Shown: piece by piece, positions 15,994 to 26,093 of the stretch | Numbering within the stretch: position 1 is the first letter of the stretch | Layout of the letters: each line of letters begins with the position of its first letter | Assembly (NCBI GenBank): GCA_026417035.1 | Contig: JAOAEA010000003.1 | Coordinates: forward strand, 1 to 44,979 | Source of the DNA: Burkholderiales bacterium | GTDB lineage: Bacteria; Pseudomonadota; Gammaproteobacteria; Burkholderiales; SG8-39 | Length of the DNA: 44,979 bases | Direction of reading: 5' to 3' | Notes under the pieces: model-generated | Databases searched by the model: none | What the model was told of the DNA's origin: nothing | Seen by the model: only the letters and a program-made list of their open reading frames with translations | Position numbers and translations under genes: made by a program

Positions 15994-17468
15994 GGCGCGA
16001 GCCCCCGCCGCGCGGCGCCTTCCATCGCCGCGTTGAGCGCTGCCTCGGCGGCAACCAGATCGGGCGCGTCGAGGTCGACGAACACGGGATCGACGCCGTG
16101 GGGCGCGAGCGTCTCGCGCCACGCGCCGCGCCGCTCTTCCAGCCGCGCGGGCTCCCGGGCGAAGCGTCGCCGGAACCCGGACTCGTCGAGGATGACCGCG
16201 ACGGGCACGCGCTGCGCCGCTGCGACGAGCCGATCGACGAAGACGCCGTGGTTTTCGCGCTCGGGCGTCGCGGCGAGGCTGAAGAGCGCGACGACGAGGG
16301 CCACCCCTGGCGCGCCCGCGGCGTCCGGCGGCAGCGCGTCCTCGCCGCCGTATTCGACCGTCGCCGCGATCGAGACGTCCGCGCGCGGGCCGAACGCGCG
16401 CCGCGCGAGCGCCGCGAGCGAGAGCGCGGCCTGCGGCGGCAGGTGGTAGCCGTAAGGGACGACGCGCACGGCCGCCTCGCCGCCCGCGACGAGACGCGTG
16501 AGCTTGCGGAAGTAGGGGTCGTCGAGGTCCAGGCGGAAATCGCGTGCGCGTGCGCGCGCGCTCCACCAGGTGCCGAGCGCGAGCAAGCCCCGCGGCAGCA
16601 GGATCGCCAGCGCGACCGTCGTCGCGTAGAGGTGGATCCACGGGCCGGCGTTCTCGCCCGGCGCGCCCGAACCGATGCGCATCGCTGCAAGGCGAGTCTC
16701 GTCCGCGACCGGGATGCCGGTCAGCGCGGACGCGGGCCCGAGGACGGACGCGAGCAGGGACCGCACCGTTCCCGGGTCGAGAAAAGTGCTCTCCCAGCCG
16801 GCGCGGTATTCGAGCACGAGGCCGCGCAGATAGAGGCCCGCGACCGCGCCGAGCGCGAGCGCGAACGCCGCCGCGTGCAACACCATCGCCACGCGCGCGG
16901 CGAGGAGCGGCGCCGAAGCGCGCGTCCACGCCGCCGCGAAGTCACCGAGGGCGGCCGCCTGCGTCGCGTCGGCCCCTCCGCCGGCCAGCCGCCGTGGCAA
17001 GCCGCGCGCGAGCCGCGCCACCGTCCGCGCGATCGGGCCGAGGCCGCGAGCCTGCGCGCTCACGAGGCCGGCGACCCCGCGCACTGCGATGAGCGCATAG
17101 ACACCGAGATTCCACGCGATGAGCGCGAGCAGCGGAAACGCGAGGACGTTGACCCGCTGCGCCGGCCCGATGCGGTCCACGCCGACGCCGATCGCGAAGG
17201 CCGCGAGGACGACGAGCTGTCCGACCCAGGGACGCCACGCCACGGCGCGCAGCGCGCGCGGCAGGGCCGCCGACTTCGTCGCGAGCCGCTCCAGCGCGAG
17301 CGATGCGCGGCGCGCGAGGAAAGCCTCGGCCGGCGCGCCCGCGCCCGCGACCTCGAGCGCGGCGCGGCTCGCCCAATCGCGGTCCGCATCCGTCCAGAGC
17401 ACGCGCTGCGCATCGGCCGTCTCGACCGAGCGCACGAGGACCACCTCGCGTGCGGCGGACTCGTTCAT
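15990..17468 (-). CDS. DUF2868 membrane protein, partner of the DUF3482 GTPase
   Basis: 492 aa. It has several hydrophobic segments (about residues 78-98, 108-132, 190-215 and 285-305), a soluble N-terminal part and a C-terminal domain of about 150 residues (from about FRLDLDDPYFRKLTRL). Length and gene order (upstream of a DUF3482 gene, ATGA overlap) match the DUF2868/DUF3482 pair found in beta- and gammaproteobacteria. No catalytic motif is obvious. The pair stands alone between the gabD terminator and ychF. Function unknown; the link to the GTPase is by coupling and co-occurrence. Confidence 0.8.
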   Translation of the reverse strand: MNESAAREVVLVRSVETADAQRVLWTDADRDWASRAALEVAGAGAPAEAFLARRASLALERLATKSAALPRALRAVAWRPWVGQLVVLAAFAIGVGVDRIGPAQRVNVLAFPLLALIAWNLGVYALIAVRGVAGLVSAQARGLGPIARTVARLARGLPRRLAGGGADATQAAALGDFAAAWTRASAPLLAARVAMVLHAAAFALALGAVAGLYLRGLVLEYRAGWESTFLDPGTVRSLLASVLGPASALTGIPVADETRLAAMRIGSGAPGENAGPWIHLYATTVALAILLPRGLLALGTWWSARARARDFRLDLDDPYFRKLTRLVAGGEAAVRVVPYGYHLPPQAALSLAALARRAFGPRADVSIAATVEYGGEDALPPDAAGAPGVALVVALFSLAATPERENHGVFVDRLVAAAQRVPVAVILDESGFRRRFAREPARLEERRGAWRETLAPHGVDPVFVDLDAPDLVAAEAALNAAMEGAARRGLAP

Positions 17469-17619
17469 CGGGGGGTCGGGGGCATGGATGCGGGTCGGAA
17501 GCGACGGTCGCGCGCGCAGCGGCGAGACTACCGCAGCTCGCTCATCTGCGGTAAGCCCGTGGTAAGCGCGCCGCGCTTATGCTGCGCTCGTCGCGGATGG
17601 TTGGCTCCACCGCTGCGGC

Positions 17620-17658
17620 AAAGCCGGCCGGCGTACCTCCTCACGCCGCGCCGGCTTT
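17620..17658 (-). terminator. Inverted repeat, possible ychF terminator
   Basis: AAAGCCGGC (17620-17628) pairs with GCCGGCTTT (17650-17658), with a further CGCC/GGCG pairing around the loop. Read on minus it lies about 60 bp after the ychF stop but has only three Ts. Read on plus it is followed by TTTCTTCTTT, yet no plus gene precedes it. Confidence 0.4.
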
Positions 17659-17716
17659 CTTCTTTCCGGACACGAGGCGCGCCGCCGCATCCCGCAGCGG
17701 CCGGATCCCCGCGGCC

Positions 17717-18811
<1,095 letters not shown>

Positions 18812-18843
18812 GCTGCTCGCTCGGATGAAGTGGGATGGGGATG

Positions 18844-19455
18844 TCAGGGGCCGGCCGCGGGCTTCTCCGGCTTCGCCGGCTTCGGCTTCGCGTGCAGCCG
18901 GTGCGTCGCTCCGGCGAGATCGCCCGCGACCGCGAGCGGGATCACGTCGAGCGCCCTCGCGATCGCCGCGTCGATCGCCTCCCGGTCCGCGGGCGAAGGC
19001 GAGGAGAGCACGTAGTCGGCGACCACGTCACGGTCGCCGGGGTGGCCGATGCCGATGCGCAGCCGCCAGAACGCCTGCGTGCCGAGCTTCTCGATGATGT
19101 CCCTGAGGCCGTTGTGCCCCGCGGCGCCCCCGCCCTGCTTCAGCTTGACCGCCCCGGGAGGGAAGTCGAGCTCGTCGTGGACGACGAGGATCTCCTCGGG
19201 CGCGATCTTGAAGAAGCGCGCGAGCGCGCCGACCGACCGGCCCGAGACGTTCATGTACGTGGTCGGCAGGAGGAGCCACAGGTCGCCGCCCGGCTTGGCG
19301 ACGCGCGCGACGCGCCCGTGGTATTTGGCGTCGGCCCGCAGCGCCGCGCCCTCGGCCGACGCGAGGCGCTCGACCAGCCAGTAGCCGACGTTGTGCCGGT
19401 CGCGCTCGTGCTCGCGCCCGGGGTTGCCGAGGCCGACGATGAGGCGGATCGCCAT
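18844..19455 (-). CDS. pth: Peptidyl-tRNA hydrolase
   Basis: 203 aa. It cleaves peptidyl-tRNA released from stalled ribosomes. The active-site residues are visible: N11 in GLGNPG, H21 in RHNVG, the TYMNVSG motif, and the HDELDFPPG / [12 protein letters not shown] segment. The C-terminus ends in a [12 protein letters not shown] tail beyond the usual length of about 190-195 residues. Position between rplY and ychF is the common bacterial order. Confidence 0.97.
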   Translation of the reverse strand: MAIRLIVGLGNPGREHERDRHNVGYWLVERLASAEGAALRADAKYHGRVARVAKPGGDLWLLLPTTYMNVSGRSVGALARFFKIAPEEILVVHDELDFPPGAVKLKQGGGAAGHNGLRDIIEKLGTQAFWRLRIGIGHPGDRDVVADYVLSSPSPADREAIDAAIARALDVIPLAVAGDLAGATHRLHAKPKPAKPEKPAAGP

Positions 19456-19601
19456 GGGAGGGGCGGGCCGGCGCCCGGCCCTCGACGACGGCCCGCTGCG
19501 GCCCGCCTCCCCTGCGGGGCGGACGGGTCGGAGGGGCGGGCGGGGAACGGGTCACGCGGCGCGGCGCCCAGAGCGCCACGCCGCGTTCTTCGCGACGGCC
19601 C

Positions 19602-20297
19602 TTATTTCTTCTCGGGCTTCTTGCCCTCGGCCGGCTTCGCCTCCTCGGGCTTGGCCGCCTGCTTCGCGGCCGGCACGTCGGCCGCGGCGGGCACCGCGGC
19701 CTCGGCGGCAGCCTCTTCCTCCGCGGAGACCGCGCGCGGCAGCACCGCGTTCACGACCACCGGATCCTCGCCGCGGTGAACGACGGGCTCGACGCCCTTG
19801 GGCATCTTGAGCTCGCTCACGTGGATGGCGTGGCCCACCGTGAGGTCCTTCAGGTCGACCTCGATGAACTCCGGCAGGTCGGCGGGCAGGCACTGGATGT
19901 CGACCTCGTTCAGCACGTGGTTCACCAGCGCGCCGGAGAGCTTCACCGCCGGCGACACCTCCTCGTTCACGAAGTGCAGCGGCACCTTCATGTGGATCTT
20001 GCGGTCGGCGGCGACGCGCTGGAAGTCGATGTGCTGCACCTGCTGCTTCCAGGGGTGCATGTTCACCGCGCGCAGCAGCACCTGCTCCTTCGCGCCGTCG
20101 ATGTCGAGCGTCAGGATCGACGCGTGGAACGCCTCGTTGCGCAGCTGGTGGTAGAGGGCGTTGTGCTCGAGCTCGATCATCACCGGGGCGGCGCTGCCGC
20201 CGTAGACGATGCCCGGGACCTTGTCGGCCCGGCGCAGGCGGCGGCTCGCACCCGTTCCCTGCGTCTCGCGCCTGCGCGCGGTCACTTCGATTGCCAT
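19602..20297 (-). CDS. rplY: 50S ribosomal protein L25 / general stress protein Ctc
   Basis: 231 aa, the long CTC form with two domains: the 5S rRNA-binding L25 domain (about 1-95, starting [20 protein letters not shown]) and the TL5-type C-terminal beta domain (about 100-195). A lysine, alanine and glutamate-rich tail ends in EGKKPEKK. It binds 5S rRNA in the large subunit. It lies 67 bp after prs in the same direction, the widespread prs-rplY-pth order. Confidence 0.95.
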   Translation of the reverse strand: MAIEVTARRRETQGTGASRRLRRADKVPGIVYGGSAAPVMIELEHNALYHQLRNEAFHASILTLDIDGAKEQVLLRAVNMHPWKQQVQHIDFQRVAADRKIHMKVPLHFVNEEVSPAVKLSGALVNHVLNEVDIQCLPADLPEFIEVDLKDLTVGHAIHVSELKMPKGVEPVVHRGEDPVVVNAVLPRAVSAEEEAAAEAAVPAAADVPAAKQAAKPEEAKPAEGKKPEKK

Positions 20298-20364
20298 GTT
20301 GCACTCCTAGCGTGGGCGGCCCCGCGACCAGGCACCGCCGGTTGAGAAACCTTCGCCCCGGCCC

Positions 20365-21315
20365 TCACTCCACGAAGAGCGAGGAGACCGAGTCTTCGTT
20401 CGAGATCCTGAGGATCGTCTCCGCGAGCAGCCCGGCGACCGAGAGCACCCGGAGCTTCCGTGACGCCTGCGCGTCGGCGCGCAGCGGGATGGTGTCGGTG
20501 ACCACGAGCTCGTCGAGCGTCGATTCGTCGATGCGCTTCACGGCGCTCCCCGACAGGACCGGGTGGGTGCAGTACGCGACCACCTTCTTCGCGCCGTTCT
20601 CCTTCAGCGCGTCGGCGGCCCGGCACAGCGTGTTCGCGGTGTCGACGATGTCGTCCATGATGATGCAGGGGCGTCCCTCCACCTCGCCGATGATGTTCAT
20701 CACCTCCGACACGTTCGGCCGCGGCCGCCGCTTGTCGATGATGGCGAGGTCGCACTCCAGTCGCTTCGCCATCGCGCGCGCCCGCACCACCCCGCCGACG
20801 TCGGGGGACACCACCATGAGGTCCTCGTAGTGGTGCTTCCACACGTCGCCGAGGAGGATCGGCGTCGCGTACACGTTGTCCACGGGCACGTCGAAGAAGC
20901 CCTGGATCTGGTCGGCGTGCAGGTCCATGGTCAGCACCCGGTCGACGCCTACCGCCGCGAGCATGTTCGCGACGACCTTCGCGCTGATCGCGACGCGCGC
21001 CGAGCGCGGCCGCCGGTCCTGGCGCCCGTAGCCGAAGTAGGGGATCGCCGCCGTGATCCGGCCCGCGGACGCGCGCCGCAGCGCGTCGATCAGGATCAGC
21101 GCCTCCATGAGATTGTCGTTCGCCGGGGCGCAGGTGGACTGGAGCACGAAGACGTCCTTGCCGCGGACGTTCTCCATGATCTCGACCATGACTTCGCCGT
21201 CGGAGAACTTGCCGACGGTCGCGTGGCCGAGCGGGATGTTGAGCCGCTTGACGACGTTGTGCGCGAGCAACGGGTTCGCGTTGCCCGTGAACACCATCAG
21301 GTTCTCGTAGGCCAT
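20365..21315 (-). CDS. prs: Ribose-phosphate pyrophosphokinase
   Basis: 316 aa. It makes PRPP from ribose 5-phosphate and ATP, feeding purine, pyrimidine, histidine and NAD synthesis. The start [15 protein letters not shown] at 21315 fits the family length (315-320 aa) and has GCGAGG just upstream; longer in-frame starts add only low-complexity residues. Key motifs: [11 protein letters not shown] (ATP loop), [15 protein letters not shown] (metal and ribose binding) and the PRPP loop [12 protein letters not shown]. It follows tRNA-Gln on the same strand, with a terminator-like hairpin between. Confidence 0.97.
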   Translation of the reverse strand: MAYENLMVFTGNANPLLAHNVVKRLNIPLGHATVGKFSDGEVMVEIMENVRGKDVFVLQSTCAPANDNLMEALILIDALRRASAGRITAAIPYFGYGRQDRRPRSARVAISAKVVANMLAAVGVDRVLTMDLHADQIQGFFDVPVDNVYATPILLGDVWKHHYEDLMVVSPDVGGVVRARAMAKRLECDLAIIDKRRPRPNVSEVMNIIGEVEGRPCIIMDDIVDTANTLCRAADALKENGAKKVVAYCTHPVLSGSAVKRIDESTLDELVVTDTIPLRADAQASRKLRVLSVAGLLAETILRISNEDSVSSLFVE

Positions 21316-21373
21316 GACCTCGCCGCCCGCTGCCCTTCGCCCGCCGCCGCGCCGCTCTCCGCGCCGCCGGCAC

Positions 21374-21424
21374 AAAAAAAGCCGCTGTCCGCCCGCGGCA
21401 TCAAGAGGCTGTCGAAAGCGGCTT
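21374..21424 (-). terminator. Terminator-like hairpin between tRNA-Gln and prs
   Basis: On the minus strand AAGCCGCT (21424-21417) pairs with AGCGGCTT (21386-21379) and is followed by a run of seven Ts (21380-21374). The 30-nt loop is large but G+C-rich. It would end or attenuate the lolB-ispE-tRNA transcript about 60 bp before prs. Confidence 0.55.
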
Positions 21425-21571
21425 CCCGGCACTCTCCGACGGCGACGGCCGCCGGCGCGCCTGGAGGGGAGCGGCTTTCAGCAGCCCCTGGGCCCGAGGG
21501 GCAAGGGGGTCCACCCCCCGATTCAACGCCCGCTCGGGGCCCGCGCGCCCTGTCGGGCGCCGGGGAGAAGC

Positions 21572-21648
21572 TGGCTGGGGAGGAAGGATTCGAACCCTCG
21601 CATGGCGGAATCAAAATCCGCTGCCTTAACCAGCTTGGCGACTCCCCA
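21572..21648 (-). tRNA. tRNA-Gln (anticodon TTG)
   Basis: 77 nt with encoded CCA. Acceptor stem TGGGGAG pairs with CTCCCCA (7 bp). The anticodon stem GCGGA/TCCGC encloses the loop TTTTGAT with anticodon TTG at 21614-21612. The T arm reads GAGGGTTCGAATCCTTC. Its first 23 nt also encode the last codons and stop of ispE. Placement between ispE and prs is usual in proteobacteria. Confidence 0.97.
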
Positions 21649-22516
21649 ACTGACCCGGATCGCCGGATTCGGCGGCGAGCGGGTGATGGTCGAGTCCCTG
21701 GGCCACCACGCCGCGCATGTCCGCCGGCATCCCGGCAAGGACCGCGCGCGCCTCGCGCTCGGTCCGGAATTCCGCGAAAACACAGCCGCCGGAGCCCGTC
21801 ATCCGCGCGGGCGCGAAGGCGCAAAGCCAGTCGATCGCCCGCGCGACGGCGGGGTACCGCCGGCGCACCACGGGCTCGAGGTCGTTACGACCAAAGCCCG
21901 TGGAAAAGCCCCAAATTTTGATGGGTTTCGTATCGCGTGTCAAATCAGGCGAGGCGAAGATTTCCCGCGTCGGCACGCTCACCGGCGGCACCACCACGAG
22001 GTACCACGCCGGCTCGAGCGCCACCGCCTGCAGGGCCTCACCGATGCCCTCCACGAAGGCGTTCCGGCCGAACAGGAAGAACGGCACGTCGGCGCCGAGC
22101 GCGAGCCCGATCCGCGCGAGTTCCGTGCGCGGCAAGCCGAGGCCCCAGAGCCGGTCGAGCGCGAGCAGCGTCGTCGCCGCGTCGGAGCTGCCACCGCCGA
22201 GCCCCCCGCCGACCGGGATGTGTTTCTCGACCGAGATCGTCACGCCCTGCGGGGCGCCGGTCGCGTCCTTGAGCGCCCGCGCGGCGCGGACCGCGAGGTC
22301 CTCCTCTTCCGGCACGCCCGCGGCGCCCGCCGCGCGGCGCACTTCGCCATCGGCGCGCGGCGCGAAACGCAGGGTGTCGCAGAGGTCGATCAGCCGGAAG
22401 ACACTCTGCAGCAGGTGGTAGCCGTCCGGCCGCCGCCCCACGACGTGCAGGAAGAGGTTGAGCTTCGCCGGGGCGGGCCACGCCCGCGCCCAGGGATCTA
22501 GCGCGGCGTCGTCCAT
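21626..22516 (-). CDS. ispE: 4-diphosphocytidyl-2-C-methyl-D-erythritol kinase
   Basis: 296 aa, GHMP kinase of the MEP isoprenoid pathway; phosphorylates CDP-methylerythritol. Visible motifs: [20 protein letters not shown] at the N-terminus, the ATP loop [14 protein letters not shown], and the C-terminal [17 protein letters not shown] 22516 overlaps the lolB stop by 19 bp. The frame continues past the usual end, through [12 protein letters not shown], to a TAA at 21628-21626 that lies in the D arm of tRNA-Gln. Because the first stop is inside the tRNA, maturation of the tRNA would remove the stop codon from the mRNA. Confidence 0.95.
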   Translation of the reverse strand: MDDAALDPWARAWPAPAKLNLFLHVVGRRPDGYHLLQSVFRLIDLCDTLRFAPRADGEVRRAAGAAGVPEEEDLAVRAARALKDATGAPQGVTISVEKHIPVGGGLGGGSSDAATTLLALDRLWGLGLPRTELARIGLALGADVPFFLFGRNAFVEGIGEALQAVALEPAWYLVVVPPVSVPTREIFASPDLTRDTKPIKIWGFSTGFGRNDLEPVVRRRYPAVARAIDWLCAFAPARMTGSGGCVFAEFRTEREARAVLAGMPADMRGVVAQGLDHHPLAAESGDPGQLGSRQAG

Positions 22517-23043
22517 GACTCGATCGAGAGGCGGATCTCCAGGTCGCCGCGCGAGACGCGCAGCCGCGTCGGCAGCGACCGTTCGGTGTCGAACGCGAGA
22601 TACTCGATCCGCCAGCCGTCCTGCTCGAGGATCCTCGGCTCGCCGTCCGCGCCGCGCTCGACCCTGCCCGGCTGACCCGGCGCCGGCCGGCCGCGCAACC
22701 AGTCGGAGAGCCCCGACACCGGCAGCGGCCAGCCGAGCGCCCGCGCCGCGAGGTCGTCGGCTTCCGACGAAACGAAGCGGCGGTCGTCGGCGGTCTGGAG
22801 CGTGTAGATCCCGTCGCGCCGGGTGATGCGCGCGACGCCCTGCCCGACCGGATTCGAAACGACGAGGTCGTCGTCGGTCGCGGTATGGCGCCACTGGATC
22901 CGCCCGCTCGCACCCTCGGCGCCCTGGCGCGCCGCGAAGCGTCCGGTCAGCTCGAAGGCATCGCCCGCGAGCGGCGCCTGCGGCGGGGGCAGCGTCGCGC
23001 AGCCGGCGAGGGCGATCAGGGCGGCGGCCGCGAGCGCGCGCAT
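22498..23043 (-). CDS. lolB: Outer-membrane lipoprotein insertion protein LolB
   Basis: 181 aa. It has a lipoprotein signal with lipobox LAGC (C15) and accepts lipoproteins from LolA at the outer membrane. The body carries LolB features: [35 protein letters not shown] and [20 protein letters not shown] 23043 starts 14 bp after the stop of the TPR gene, and its end overlaps ispE. The order lolB-ispE is common in beta- and gammaproteobacteria. Confidence 0.93.
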   Translation of the reverse strand: MRALAAAALIALAGCATLPPPQAPLAGDAFELTGRFAARQGAEGASGRIQWRHTATDDDLVVSNPVGQGVARITRRDGIYTLQTADDRRFVSSEADDLAARALGWPLPVSGLSDWLRGRPAPGQPGRVERGADGEPRILEQDGWRIEYLAFDTERSLPTRLRVSRGDLEIRLSIESWTTPR

Positions 23044-23057
23044 GCGGGCGCCCCGGC

Positions 23058-24857
23058 CTACTGCTTCAGGCGCTGGACGGTCTTGAGCAGGACGTCGTGG
23101 CCCGGCGCGCGCGCGGCGGCCTCGGCCCACACCGCCTCGGCCTCCTTGCGCCGGCCGAGCACCCACAGCACTTCGCCGAGGTGCGCGGCGATCTCCGGAT
23201 CCTTGCGGCCGAGCTGGTAGGCGCGCTCGAGGTACTTGAGCGCCCCCTGCAGGTCGCCCTGGCGGTAGAGAACCCAGCCCATGCTGTCGATGATCATCGG
23301 GTTGTCGGGCTCGAGGGCGAGCGCCTTCTCGATGAGCTCGCGCGCCTCGGCGAGCCGCTGGTTGCGGTCGGCGAACGTGTAGCCGAGCGCGTTGTACGCG
23401 TGCGCGTGGTCGGGCTTGATGCGGATCACCTTGCGCAGGCTCGACTCCATGATGTCGATGCGGTCGAGCTTCTCCGCGAGCATCGCGTAGTCGTAGAGCA
23501 GGTCGGGGTTCTCGGGCAGCCGGTCGAGGCCGCGCTCGACGACGAGGAACGCCTCCTGCGGCTGGTTGGCGTCGCGCAGGATCTGCGCCTCGGCGAGGAT
23601 CAGCTGCACGCGCTGCTCGTTGCGCGTCGCGTCGGCTTTCTGCAGGAGCTGGCGCGCGGCGGCGACGTCGCCCCGCTTCGCGAGCACCTGCGCCTGCTGG
23701 ATCTGCGCGCGGAAGGCCTGCTCGCCACCCACCTGCCGCAGCCAGCGGAGCGCCTCGTCGTAATGCTTCTGCGCTTCGGCGACCTGGCCGAGATAGAGGA
23801 GCACGGTGTTGCGGTCGCGCACCGGCAGCTCGAGCAGCCGCTTGAGGTTCGCCTCGGCGAGCGGCCAGTCCTCGAGCTGCATCGAGAGCACCGCGACCGA
23901 GAACACGACGTCGACGTTGTCGGGGAATTCGGCGAGCAGCTTCTGGAACTCGGCGCGCGCCTCCGGGTACTTCTTCTCGAGGAAGAGGAAGCGCGCGTAC
24001 TGCAGCCGCGCCTCGCGCGCGCCCGGGTTGGCCTTGAGGAAGCCGGCGAGGAATTCGATGGCGGCGGCATTGGAGCGCCGCTGCAGCACGAGCGCTTCGA
24101 CGAGCGCGGCCTGTTCCCAGCCGGGCCGCAGCTTCATCGCCTCGCGTGCCTCGGCCAGCGCGACCGCGTCCTGGTCCGCCGCGAGCGCGGCCCGCGCCGT
24201 CTCGAGATGTGCGCGCGGCTCCTTCGGATACGCCGCCGCGAGCTTTTGCATCACCCGCAGCGCCGCGGCGCGGTCCGGGGTCTGGCCGAGCACCTGCCCG
24301 ATCTGCCCGAAACCCTGGTCGAGGTTGGCGCCGGGCTGCGCGAGGACGCGCTCGAGATAGGGCACCGCCTCGTCGGCGCGGCCGGCGAGGATGAGCGCGA
24401 TCGCGAGCTGGCTCTGCGCGGCGGAAGAGGCGGGATCGGTCTTCGCCGCCTCCGCGCCGAGCTTCGGGTCGTTCGCGAAGCGGGAGAGCTCGACGGCCCG
24501 GCGGGCGACGCGCGGATCGCGGGTGCGCCGCGCGAGCTCCACGTATTGCTTCGCCGCGCCGGCGCGGTCGCCGCGCTGCAGCGAGAGCTCGGCGACCAGG
24601 AAGTCGTAGAAGAGGGCGGCCGTGAGCTCCTGGTCGGGGAGCGCGGGCGCCGACGCCGTGTCCTGTATCCCGGCGTCGTCGTCGTCGTCCTGCGCCGCAG
24701 CGGCCGCCGGCGCGGCCCCGGCCAGGGGCTTCGCCGGAGGCTGCGCGCATCCCGAGACGAGCGATGCGGTGAGCAGGATCGCGAGGAACGCGGGCGCGGC
24801 GTTTCGAAGCAGGCGCCGGAGTCGCGCGGGCGCCACCGGCTCGGCAATGTCGTGCAT
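23058..24857 (-). CDS. TPR-repeat lipoprotein
   Basis: 599 aa. After a long n-region comes a hydrophobic stretch and lipobox LVSGC (C37), followed by an acidic linker with DDDDD. From about residue 80 to the end it is a solenoid of TPR-type helices, for example [20 protein letters not shown] and [20 protein letters not shown]. Similar large TPR proteins lie upstream of lolB-ispE in betaproteobacteria; the role is not known and may be envelope-related. Its promoter is probably the TGCTAAACT site at 24989-24981. It is the first gene of the run down to ychF. Confidence 0.85.
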   Translation of the reverse strand: MHDIAEPVAPARLRRLLRNAAPAFLAILLTASLVSGCAQPPAKPLAGAAPAAAAAQDDDDDAGIQDTASAPALPDQELTAALFYDFLVAELSLQRGDRAGAAKQYVELARRTRDPRVARRAVELSRFANDPKLGAEAAKTDPASSAAQSQLAIALILAGRADEAVPYLERVLAQPGANLDQGFGQIGQVLGQTPDRAAALRVMQKLAAAYPKEPRAHLETARAALAADQDAVALAEAREAMKLRPGWEQAALVEALVLQRRSNAAAIEFLAGFLKANPGAREARLQYARFLFLEKKYPEARAEFQKLLAEFPDNVDVVFSVAVLSMQLEDWPLAEANLKRLLELPVRDRNTVLLYLGQVAEAQKHYDEALRWLRQVGGEQAFRAQIQQAQVLAKRGDVAAARQLLQKADATRNEQRVQLILAEAQILRDANQPQEAFLVVERGLDRLPENPDLLYDYAMLAEKLDRIDIMESSLRKVIRIKPDHAHAYNALGYTFADRNQRLAEARELIEKALALEPDNPMIIDSMGWVLYRQGDLQGALKYLERAYQLGRKDPEIAAHLGEVLWVLGRRKEAEAVWAEAAARAPGHDVLLKTVQRLKQ

Positions 24858-24980
24858 TCGGTCCTACACTCTTCCGCGAAGGGGCGCCGCCCCGGATGGA
24901 CGCCAGCCCGGTGCGCGGGTTCCTTTGCCCTCGCCCAAGGCCCCGTCGCAGGCGGCGCGTGAAAGCTCGGGCAGCGATGC

Positions 24981-24989
24981 AGTTTAGCA
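24981..24989 (-). promoter_or_regulatory. Extended -10 promoter (TGCTAAACT) for the TPR lipoprotein gene
   Basis: TGn followed by TAAACT (4 of 6 to the -10 consensus), 124 bp before the ATG at 24857. It matches the TGCTA-A-T pattern seen before gabD, the dynamin-like gene, ftsY and rpoH. Confidence 0.4.
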
Positions 24990-25106
24990 GGCCGCGGCGC
25001 GGGCGGGCCCCGCGCCGAAGCGCCGTGCGCGCAATGCTACGTGCTCGCGCCGCTTCGGGACGGTCGTCGTCCGCGATACGGGCGCGGACCCCTGCCCGCA
25101 GCAGGG

Positions 25107-25112
25107 TATATT
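25107..25112 (+). promoter_or_regulatory. Candidate -10 box (TATATT) for mutM
   Basis: TATATT matches the -10 consensus at 5 of 6 positions and lies 50 bp before ATG 25162. No strong -35 is visible. Confidence 0.4.
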
Positions 25113-25161
25113 GCGCGCCCGGCCCGCCCTACTGCGCTTGCCGTCGGCCCGCGCGACCGCC

Positions 25162-25974
25162 ATGCCCGAGCTTCCCGAAGTCGAAACGACCCGCCGCGGC
25201 CTCGCGCCCCTCGTCGAGGGCCGCACCGTGTCCGGGGTCGTCGTCCGCCATCGCGGGCTGCGCTGGCCGGTTCCGCGCGGGCTCGCCGGCCGGATCGCCG
25301 GACGCAAAGTCCGCTCGCTGCGACGCCGCGGCAAGTACCTGCTCTTCGACCTCGGCGACGCGACCCTCATCGTGCATCTCGGAATGTCGGGGAGCCTGCG
25401 CGCCGCGCCGGCCGGCGAAGCCCCCGGACCCTACGACCACTTCGACCTCGCCCTCGGCGACCGGACGCTCCGCCTGCGCGATCCGCGGCGCTTCGGAGCG
25501 GTCCTCTGGCACCGCGGCCCGCCGGAAGAGCACCGCCTGATCCGCGGTCTGGGCGTCGAGCCGCTCGGGCCGGCGTTCACGCCGCGGTTCCTCTTCGCTG
25601 CGAGCCGCGGACGCAAGGTCGCCGTCAAGCAGTTCCTGATGAACGCGGCGGTCGTGGTGGGGATCGGCAACATCTACGCCTCGGAGAGCCTGTTCCGGGC
25701 GCGGGTGAATCCGAAGCTCGCCGCCGGGCGGCTCTCGCGCGCCGCGTGCGAGCGCCTGTGCGCGGCCGTGCGCCAGACGCTCGAGCGCGCCATCGCGGCG
25801 GGCGGCTCCAGCCTGCGCGACTTCGTGGGCTCGGATGGCTCGCCGGGCCACTTCCAGCAGGAGTATTCCGTCTACGGGCGCGAGGGCGAGCCCTGCCGCG
25901 TCTGCGGGACGCCGATCCGGCGGATCGTCCAGGCCGCACGGTCGACGTTCTACTGCCCGCGCTGCCAGCGGTGA
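25162..25974 (+). CDS. mutM: Formamidopyrimidine-DNA glycosylase
   Basis: 270 aa. Base-excision repair enzyme that removes 8-oxoguanine and formamidopyrimidines. The start was set at ATG 25162 because the catalytic N-terminal proline must follow Met (MPELPEVETTRRG); an in-frame upstream ATG would bury it. Further motifs: RRRGKYLLF, VHLGMSG, GIGNIYASE (helix-two-turn-helix) and the C-terminal zinc finger with C245, C248, C265 and C268 (PCRVCG and YCPRCQ). All key residues are present, so the enzyme should be active. Confidence 0.97.
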   Translation: MPELPEVETTRRGLAPLVEGRTVSGVVVRHRGLRWPVPRGLAGRIAGRKVRSLRRRGKYLLFDLGDATLIVHLGMSGSLRAAPAGEAPGPYDHFDLALGDRTLRLRDPRRFGAVLWHRGPPEEHRLIRGLGVEPLGPAFTPRFLFAASRGRKVAVKQFLMNAAVVVGIGNIYASESLFRARVNPKLAAGRLSRAACERLCAAVRQTLERAIAAGGSSLRDFVGSDGSPGHFQQEYSVYGREGEPCRVCGTPIRRIVQAARSTFYCPRCQR

Positions 25975-26029
25975 CGGCCGGGGCCGGTGCGGCGCCGGCG
26001 CCACAGCGCCGTGCCGCTCGCGTGGCCGG

Positions 26030-26062
26030 TTTGCACTTCCGTGCAGATCCCTATGCTAGAGT
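26030..26062 (+). promoter_or_regulatory. Promoter of the dynamin-like GTPase gene
   Basis: An extended -10 TGCTAGAGT lies at 26054-26062. TATGCT (26052-26057) with TTTGCA (26030-26035) at a 16-bp spacing is an alternative reading. The site lies 31 bp before ATG 26094. Confidence 0.45.
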
Positions 26063-26093
26063 GATCCGACTCCTCGCCCCCGGGAGGGAGGGC

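Larger units (their letters stand above)
24858..25161. other. Divergent promoter region between the TPR gene and mutM
   Basis: No gene is seen in these 304 bp. An extended -10 (TGCTAAACT) for the TPR gene lies at 24989-24981 on minus, and a TATATT for mutM lies at 25107-25112 on plus. The remainder is G+C-rich without clear repeats. Confidence 0.5.

Noticed and set aside
25111..25161. Upstream ATG for mutM at 25111
   Set aside because: It would add residues before the catalytic N-terminal proline and would make the enzyme inactive; MPELPEVE at 25162 is the family start.
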